Assembly (NCBI GenBank): GCA_951812925.1
Contig: OX638372.1
Location: 2,356,001 to 2,420,000 of the forward strand
DNA: 64,000 nucleotides
Source: Calliopum simillimum
Taxonomy: Eukaryota; Arthropoda; Insecta; Diptera; Lauxaniidae
Direction: 5' to 3'
The notes under the pieces were generated by a model that was not told the origin of the DNA, ran no database searches, and saw only the letters and a list, made by a program, of their open reading frames with translations. Made by a program: the position numbers and the translations under genes. Positions 58,427-64,000 of this stretch are shown here, piece after piece (positions within the stretch are counted from its first letter, which is position 1; the number at the start of each line of letters is the position of its first letter).

Positions 58427-60070
58427 TCAGTGTTGTCGTGTTTTATAGTTTCGTCCACTTCGTGTCAAGTGTGAAGGCATTGCCAGATGCGTGTGGTTAT
58501 TCCCATTTAGGGCAATTCCTACATTCGGCCATCCTGCGTGGCCATTCGTCCCGAATGCAGGGTCCCAGGCTTTCACAAGCTCAGGAACTGTTGTTGTCTT
58601 TCTCGGACCTTCATGATCTCCAATTTTTAAGACGTCATATCGCCCATGGTCCATCTTTCTCAATATTTTGTAAGGACCGAAGAACTTTAACTTGAATCCG
58701 GCTCCAAACTGTGTGCGCTTAATGGCGACTAATTGGTTTACTTCGTAATTGGGATTCTTTTTTCGCTTGGCATTAAAAGTCTTTTGATTCTCTTTCCGAA
58801 TCTTTGCAATATTTTCCTGCTCTATTTCACGTACGATGTAACGCTCCACATCTGACTCATCAACCGGAAAAGTATCCATATCTCGAAATTCAGGCATTCC
58901 AGATAAAGAAAACTCCTTCCCTTTGGTTGCCTTTTCAGCTTCTTTATGTTTTCGCCCACATTGTTCTTTACTGCCAAAAATATCTTCTTCTTGCGAAAAA
59001 TTGATGTTATCATCGCATTCATTCATTTTCGTTTTACGTTTTTCCTTCTTGCGATTATCTTCCGAATCATAATCATTATCCTCATTACCTTGCTTGGCAG
59101 GGCTACATGTTGCTATTATATCCATTACTACATCGACGTAGCTCTTATCAAGGTGGGGCACATCGATTTCAATTTGTTTCGTTCTTGCCTTAGGGCACAA
59201 GTCGCGAATCTCGTCCAAGCGTTCAGCAGTATGACTATTTTCTTTAGTTGGGTATTCTTCCAATGGTTCTCCAGCCACAATCTCACTCGCTTTTGCGTCT
59301 TCATCTGAGTATTCTACCCCTGGCTCTTCAGCCACAATCTCACGCGCTCTTTCACCTTCTGAGTATTCTACCCCTGGCTCTCCAGCCACAGAATTAAATG
59401 CTCTATCGCATTCATCTGAGTATTCTACCCCTGGTTCTCCAGCCACAACTTTACATGCTCTTGCACTTTCATCTGAGTATTCTACCCCTGGCTCTCCAGC
59501 CACAACTTTACATGCTCTTGCACCTTCATCAAACCCTTTAGCCTCTACTGCTTTTCGTTTTCTAGTCGACACCTGTTGTACTCTTGTGACATCCACCTTA
59601 AATTGTCTCCTTGCCACCACTTTCGCTGTTTTTTGATGAAACTTTGCTTTGCCCTCAGTAATAGTCAAATCAACATTTTGAAGAATATTGCTTCCTATTA
59701 CAACATCATAGCCTAGGTCTTCATCTCTAGCAACATGAAATATTATATCCAACAATATTCCATCAATTTCAACCTTCACATTAAAACTGCCTATTGTTAT
59801 TAAATTGTTATCACCGATTCCCACCAACCGTCTTCTTTCGTTGCTCAACTTTATGCCCAACTTTATCTTTTGTAATGTTCCATGACGCATCAAACATAAA
59901 TCGGAACCAGTGTCAATCAATGCCAAAACGCTGTAACCCTTCAACAAAATTTCTTTAAAAATTAATCCGCATCTCTTATTTACCACTGTTTGGCATGCAA
60001 CCTCATTTTCCATAACATTTACTTTACTGCTCACCAATTTAGAGGGATTGTCCGTACTTTTGCATTCCAA
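58427..60070 (-). CDS. Protease/integrase-tail fusion frame of a gypsy-like element
   Basis: An uninterrupted frame of 547 codons, first codon TTG and in continuation with Gag, so the true start is unclear. At its very start lies the second half of a zinc knuckle (the full knuckle C-x2-C-x4-H-x4-C spans 60109 to 60064). Residues 50-61 carry the retroviral-type protease site IDTGSD, with flap-like GIGD (84-87) and the closing motif YDVVIGSNIL (121-130). Residues 183-277 are five 19-residue repeats (consensus RACKVVAGEPGVEYSDE). Residues 325-390 are charged and low-complexity. Residues 425-500 match the end of gypsy integrases (KENQKTFNAKRKK, VNQLVAIKRTQFG, FFGPYKIL, GDHEGPR). RT, RNase H and the integrase core are missing between them. 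The protease could still act on Gag; nothing else here could replicate. Either a non-autonomous deletion derivative or, less likely, a retained host-used frame. Confidence 0.65.
   Translation of the reverse strand: MECKSTDNPSKLVSSKVNVMENEVACQTVVNKRCGLIFKEILLKGYSVLALIDTGSDLCLMRHGTLQKIKLGIKLSNERRRLVGIGDNNLITIGSFNVKVEIDGILLDIIFHVARDEDLGYDVVIGSNILQNVDLTITEGKAKFHQKTAKVVARRQFKVDVTRVQQVSTRKRKAVEAKGFDEGARACKVVAGEPGVEYSDESARACKVVAGEPGVEYSDECDRAFNSVAGEPGVEYSEGERAREIVAEEPGVEYSDEDAKASEIVAGEPLEEYPTKENSHTAERLDEIRDLCPKARTKQIEIDVPHLDKSYVDVVMDIIATCSPAKQGNEDNDYDSEDNRKKEKRKTKMNECDDNINFSQEEDIFGSKEQCGRKHKEAEKATKGKEFSLSGMPEFRDMDTFPVDESDVERYIVREIEQENIAKIRKENQKTFNAKRKKNPNYEVNQLVAIKRTQFGAGFKLKFFGPYKILRKMDHGRYDVLKIGDHEGPRKTTTVPELVKAWDPAFGTNGHAGWPNVGIALNGNNHTHLAMPSHLTRSGRNYKTRQH
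59240..59524 (-). repeat. Five in-frame 57-bp minisatellite units
   Basis: Five head-to-tail units of 57 bp (one of 54 bp) encode GEPGVEYSDE-type repeats, residues 183-277 of the protease/integrase-tail frame. All unit lengths are multiples of three. The first two units are almost identical and the last (ASEIVAGEPLEEYPTK) is the most diverged, as expected when one edge of an array keeps expanding. Confidence 0.85.
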
Positions 60071-60103
60071 AGACCGGTGACCACCCTGACCGCATCTAAA
60101 ACA

Positions 60104-60946
60104 TTAAATCGACTTTCGTGGACAGTTCTTTGCTAAATGGGATGGATCGCCGCAGTTGAAACATTTTTTCTGCACATCGTTTGAATTTACCGCAACCTTG
60201 TTTAATGACAATCGTTGAGTCTGATTCTCACTGCCGAATTGAGATTTACCAATTTTAATTCTTTCATAAATTTTTATTTTCTCCTTTAATTCGTCAATAT
60301 TTCTTGCTTGGTACAAATTACTTTTATTTGATCTCGCATCTGGTATACCATCAATAAAGTACTCGATTAAGCTAGCATCATCCAAGCTTATTGGCTTGCC
60401 GATATCCATCAAGCTATAGAGATATTCACGCAAATCTTCTCCTTGGTGCTTTCGACGATTTCGTAAAAGGCGATGAACTTCAATTGAAGATAAAGCAGTG
60501 CCAAACTCTTCACACAAAGCTTTCTTTAATGAATCCCAGTTGTTGATGCCTCTTTGGCTACAAATAAACATTTTCGCTCCACCTTTAAGCAATTGTTTGC
60601 TGTAGATAAATTTTTGAAGTTCGTTCCACCGCACCGCCTCTGCATTTTCTTCAAAACATTCAAGCCATTGTTCCACACTAGGCTGGCCAGAACCAGAAAA
60701 TGAAGTTAAAGACTCTTCGACGTCGCGAAGCGTGAACGTTCATCGTTCTAGAAATTTTTCACTGAACGCTGCACTCTGTTGGCTGACTGCACTTCGTTGG
60801 CCTGCTGCATCGTCATAATTGGAATCTTCATCGTCACCTATGTTCACACCATGATGCTCAAGTAATCTGCCTTGTAATGTCGCCTTTCGTCCTCTTGTTG
60901 ACAACCCTAGCTTTTCTAGTTCCTTTTTAAGCAATTCAACAGTCAA
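60104..60946 (-). pseudogene. Gag of gypsy-like element, two in-frame stops
   Basis: Structural protein of a Ty3/gypsy-like particle. The N-terminal part ELLKKELEKLGLSTRG followed by KATLQGRLLEHHG looks like a SAP-type helix pair, seen at the start of some insect gypsy Gags. TGA at 60740-60742 interrupts the frame before TFTLRDVEESL. The capsid-like region follows (PSVEQWLECFEENAEA, FICSQRG, SLKKALCEEFG, LLRNRRKHQGEDLREYLYSL, YFIDGIPD), then a zinc knuckle CFNCGDPSHLAKNC (C-x2-C-x4-H-x4-C). TAA at 60104-60106 separates it from the second knuckle in the same frame. No ATG is present at its start, so it could not be translated normally as it stands. Confidence 0.75.
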
Positions 60947-63292
60947 ACCTAAAATTTGTTCTTTGTCTATGTTACGTCCGATTACAAATTAACTGATTAT
61001 TTAAAGAAATTTTTAAATAATAAATATGTATACTTAAGAGCTAAATATATTCAGTACTTAATATCTATGTAAGTACTTTAAAAAACCCCCTTAATTTAGT
61101 GATACTCCGCGGATTTTTTCCTCTTAAATATCCCATAAACATATTAGCTCCTTTTAATATGACATAATCAATATTCCATTATTCTTCTTTGGCCACACGA
61201 ATAAGTTGTGAAACAATGCGTCATCAGTAGATTTTAGCAAAATATTCCCAGAGAATACTCCTGTTATACTCCAGCCTTCTGACCTATGTCCTTTGGTACA
61301 AAATAAGGATATCATCATACATATTTCTGAAATTGTTTTTGAAATAACTTTTTCATCTGCGCTCATTTCAATATCTCAAATGGGCGGTGCAACTTATTTT
61401 GCATAAAACTTTGTAACGAAAAGGAATTTTTCATTTTTGATTTTCTGACTTTTTTATTTCCTATTTCTTTTTTTTTTCGCTTCGATAGATTTTATATCGT
61501 TGTTGTTGTAGTTGTTGTTGTCGATGCTTTTGGCCAAGTGTTGATGCTAAACGTTGCAGTTGGTTGCATATAAATTACGTCTATGAGCGCAGCATCAAAA
61601 GCTGACGGCAGCATCATCGAAGCTTGGAGACCGTAACGAAAGCATGAGTGCACTGAATATTTTCATTGGAATCTTTTTGCCATCGCCATTTTTTGCTACC
61701 CAGTTATTTTGGTTATTGAAAACGTGCAATGTTTGTTAAATCAGAAAGTGATGCAAAATATGAATTTCAAGCGAAAAAACCCCAATTATTTGACCGTGGT
61801 ATTTAAAACTCTGGCCAAATATTCGAAAGCTGAAAACTTCTGGATTTTAGTTTCAGATAGTGATAAATTTTTCAAAAGAAAATATTGCGCGCTTAGAGGT
61901 TCAATTGAAAAATGTGTTGTTTTTTTGCCATATAATTACAACAATAACAACAATGTGAAAAATAGCATTAACGAAATCTTTTGAAAAAAGTGCGGAAATT
62001 CACACTGAAATGCCAAGTTTTGCTAATGACGAGCATTTTTCACACCTACCGTTTTCTTGAAAGAGATTGCAAAAAGGGAAAACTTGCAAGCATTTAGCAC
62101 CAGCTCTGCAAGAAACAACAACAACAACAACAACAAGCGCTCATGAAATAGGAAAATTAAAGGAAAAAACAACAACAACAGCAAAAGTACTGCAAAAGTA
62201 TAAAAAAATTGTTGGAAGAAACTTTTCCGAAAAGCAAAACGCACACGAGCAATAAAAGTGTGGCGCAACGGCCTCATCACCGCTGCTGCTGCCACTGCCG
62301 CTTCCACTTCTGATGATGACGTGTTTCCGGTTGTGTTCCGCATCATGTCGTCTTGTCTGTTGCCTTCAACGATGACAAGCGAAATGTTGCCGCTGCCGTT
62401 TGTTGCCATTGCTGCTGCTGCTGCTGCAAAACTTTCTGAGTCCCTTTTTTTACTCCAAGTTAGAGGAGTCCTTTTCGCCTTTGCTTGGGCATTACTTTGG
62501 TTTGCCTTTCTAGGCTTAGCAGCAACAACTACAACAACAACATCAGAGACAGCAGCAGCAACAGCAAAAGCAGCAGTAGAAGCGCATTAACGCAAAGTAA
62601 AAAGGAACCCTCATCCAGTTGTCAAAAATATATATAAAAAAATAAAATTAAAAAAAAAAAAATATGAATTCGAGAAATACCCACGTCAAGTCGTCAGCTG
62701 AAACAGCAACAGCAGAAACAACAACAACAACTAACAAAAAGTTTACAAAGAAAAAAATAGAAATGCGGGGGTGGGGGCAAAGAGGAAACAGCATTTTTGC
62801 ACAAAAACAAAGCCACGACGTTTTATGTAATACGACAGGAACAACTGCAGAACAAGTGTAAATGTTGTGCCGTAGGAAGTTTTTCTATTTTGTGCTGGAT
62901 TTCATCTTGAATTTTGCTGTTGCTGTTGTTGTTGTTGTTTTATTATTGCTTGCAGTTGAAAATTGCAACACTCGGTAAGTCAGTCAGTTGAGGGATTGCT
63001 CAAGTCCCCGTTGGTTGATTGGTGGTGTTGTTGCTTTTTAATGGCGGAAATAATGAAACGATTAACGGTTTGTAACGGATTGTTCTTGCTGATTGCTGTC
63101 AAATATGGAACGATGCATTTCAGTGGATTGCTATGCATGCTAATGAGTTTGCTTGAGTACGTATTTTTATCGCTACAAATGTCGAGAATTTTTCATTACA
63201 AAGAAAAAGAGGTTTTCTTTATAAAATCGACTTAAGAATTTTAGAAATTATATAAAAGAAATATATCATCATGATATAAAAATAAATATATA
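60947..63292. other. Non-coding interval with trinucleotide-rich DNA
   Basis: This contains TTG/CAA tracts (61499-61520, 62115-62135, 62525-62570, 62917-62938) and GCT/GCA tracts (62280-62300, 62409-62427). Apart from the doubtful minus frame at 62023-62409, no gene is suggested. The CAG/CAA-rich composition is common in introns and 5' leaders of fly developmental genes, but this is only an impression. Confidence 0.4.
62023..62409 (-). CDS. Doubtful hypothetical frame, low complexity
   Basis: An ATG at 62409 (context GCAATGG) opens 128 codons; the frame is stop-free up to 62586, for 188 codons in all, passing through an Ala run. The product would begin MATNGSGNISLVIVEGNRQDD, here given in part, and contains a Leu/Phe-rich hydrophobic stretch produced largely by TTG repeats. 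I recognise no domain and see no splice or promoter signal that proves it. Trinucleotide repeats lack stops in most frames, so length alone is weak evidence. It could be a first exon of a neighbouring gene, but chance is more likely. Confidence 0.15.
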   Translation of the reverse strand: MATNGSGNISLVIVEGNRQDDMMRNTTGNTSSSEVEAAVAAAAVMRPLRHTFIARVRFAFRKSFFQQFFYTFAVLLLLLLFFPLIFLFHERLLLLLLLFLAELVLNACKFSLFAISFKKTVGVKNARH

Positions 63293-63294
63293 TA

Positions 63295-64000
63295 TTGGGT
63301 GTACAACTTAAAAACCGGAATTTGACGGTGGATGTCCGTGCTAACAAATATCGTGAAAGCTCGAACTTTATATATACATATGTCATTTTGAAGGTACATT
63401 TGACAGCTGTCAAAATCAGTCAACAAAACAATTTTATCTTGTGTGCATCATTATTATTTTTCACGATGAATAACTTCGAAAATTGGAGAAAAAGACCACA
63501 TTTGCGGGAGGTTCTGTTGGGTCATTTTTTTGCAAAGAAAACTGCTGCGGAAAGTCATAGTTTAAAAGTAGTGATTTTGATGTCGAAGACAAAGAACGTC
63601 CTGGTCAGGACCAGCTAGGTGTGATCCATTATGAGCTGTTGCCAGGTGGCCAAACCATTAATGCTCAACTCTATCGTCAACAATTGATCCGATTGAAGCA
63701 GAAAATCCAGGCAGAGCGGCCAACGTATGCGACCAGACACGAGTCAATCATTTTCCACCACGATAACGCTCGGCCACATATTGCTGCCCCAGCCAAAAAT
63801 TACCTGGAAAACAACGGATGGGAAATCTATACAAATTTTTCCTCACCCGCCTTGTAGCCCAGACCTTGCACCATCAGACTACCATTTGTTCCGATCAATG
63901 CAGAATGCCCTATCAGGAATACGGTTCACTTAAGTTCAAGATATCGAAAATTGGCTCGATTCATTTTTGGCCGCCAAGCCGGCGCAATTTTTTTGGGATG
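63295..64000 (+). mobile_element. Mosaic mariner copy, cut by the window edge
   Basis: The left end TTGGGTGTACAACTTAAAAA is preceded by TA (63293-63294), as in the 45707 element. The first about 265 bases and the last about 150 bases before the window end are nearly identical to that element, but the part between (63564-63848) is clearly diverged and two internal blocks are deleted. The right end is outside the window. Confidence 0.85.
63466..64000 (+). pseudogene. mariner transposase, deleted and chimeric
   Basis: MNNFENWRKR begins at 63466 and runs to AESHSL. A deletion of about 24 codons with a frameshift leads to SSDFDVEDKERPGQ, and a second deletion of about 140 codons, including the first catalytic Asp (TGDE block), leads to DQLGVIHYELLPGG. 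FHHDNARPH (second D) follows. After NNGWE an indel shifts the frame, and APSDYHLF (third D) is read in another frame. The TAA after SGIRFT is the same stop as in the 45878 copy. The middle segment has about two-thirds identity to that copy at protein level, the flanks are nearly identical. Non-functional. Confidence 0.85.

Larger units (their letters stand above)
58427..60946 (-). mobile_element. Ty3/gypsy-like retroelement lacking RT and integrase core
   Basis: On minus, one reading frame (interrupted by two stops) contains Gag with a SAP-like start and two zinc knuckles, an aspartic protease, tandem 19-residue repeats, an acidic/basic linker, and the C-terminal GPY/F-type part of an integrase. 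Reverse transcriptase, RNase H and the integrase catalytic core are absent. I could not find matching LTRs on either side (58000-58426 and 60947-61450 compared by eye), and no ATG opens the Gag frame before an upstream stop near 60990, so the 5' end is lost or altered. Confidence 0.7.

Noticed and set aside
59240..59524. CRISPR-like array
   Set aside because: The units are contiguous without unique spacers, code in frame, and the genome is eukaryotic.
57957..61450. LTRs of the gypsy-like element
   Set aside because: I compared both flanks by eye and found only AT-rich similarity (ATATTTATT-type words), no long direct repeat and no TG...CA pair that I could defend.
1..64000. A new defence, toxin or biosynthetic system
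   Set aside because: No operon-like or conserved gene set is present; nearly all coding-like sequence belongs to known classes of transposable element.

Overview
The window looks like a 64 kb stretch of AT-rich, gene-poor nuclear DNA from an insect, most likely a higher fly. The evidence is the type of transposable elements (mauritiana-type mariner, DD37E mariner relatives, piggyBac-, hAT- and Harbinger-type elements, insect Ty3/gypsy gag), the abundant CAA/TTG and CA/GT microsatellites, and poly-A/T tracts throughout. I could not identify a single host protein-coding exon, rRNA or functional tRNA gene with confidence. The stretch is best read as a large intron or intergenic desert colonised by layers of mobile DNA. 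The species is inference only.

Left part (1-15 kb): a transposon-end-like motif cluster (124-271), a pogo-like MITE (542-1410), then three copies of one unclassified terminal-inverted-repeat family with tips CCCAGTGTGC. One copy (3241-4328) sits inside another (2825-5044) and a third is at 5375-6498; target duplications are 2 bp in all three. Next come a 3-bp-TSD MITE (7809-8170), and a hAT-type palindromic element (8958-10161, perfect 8-bp duplication) nested in a TA-flanked element (8666-10591).

Middle part (15-35 kb): a foldback element (17757-18609), a 5'-truncated LINE (21793-22798), a DD37E transposase relic (24422-25147), a TA-flanked MITE (27114-27991), and an almost perfectly homogeneous array of 230 AAGACC hexamers (33427-34806).

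Right part (36-64 kb): a mariner with only two nonsense changes (36376-37669); an RTE-like LINE with a 12-bp target duplication and a gutted endonuclease (41698-44558); a second mariner (45707-46997); a composite DD37E element (47858-51479) that carries an inverted copy of its own transposase 3' end, a piggyBac-type insertion with TTAA duplication, and a Harbinger-type MITE in the transposase start; a minus-strand Ty3/gypsy-like relic (58427-60946) whose open frame runs from protease straight to the integrase C-terminus; and a window-truncated mariner (63295-64000) that is a mosaic of two lineages.

A recurrent theme is a tRNA-like module (A-box plus B-box next to A/T tracts) found in at least four unrelated repeats. 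I see no new defence, biosynthetic or regulatory system. The most unusual items are the hexamer array, the composite DD37E element, the protease/integrase-tail open frame, the mosaic mariner and the tRNA-like modules inside DNA elements. All homology statements come from reading the sequence and from remembered family features; no database search was possible.
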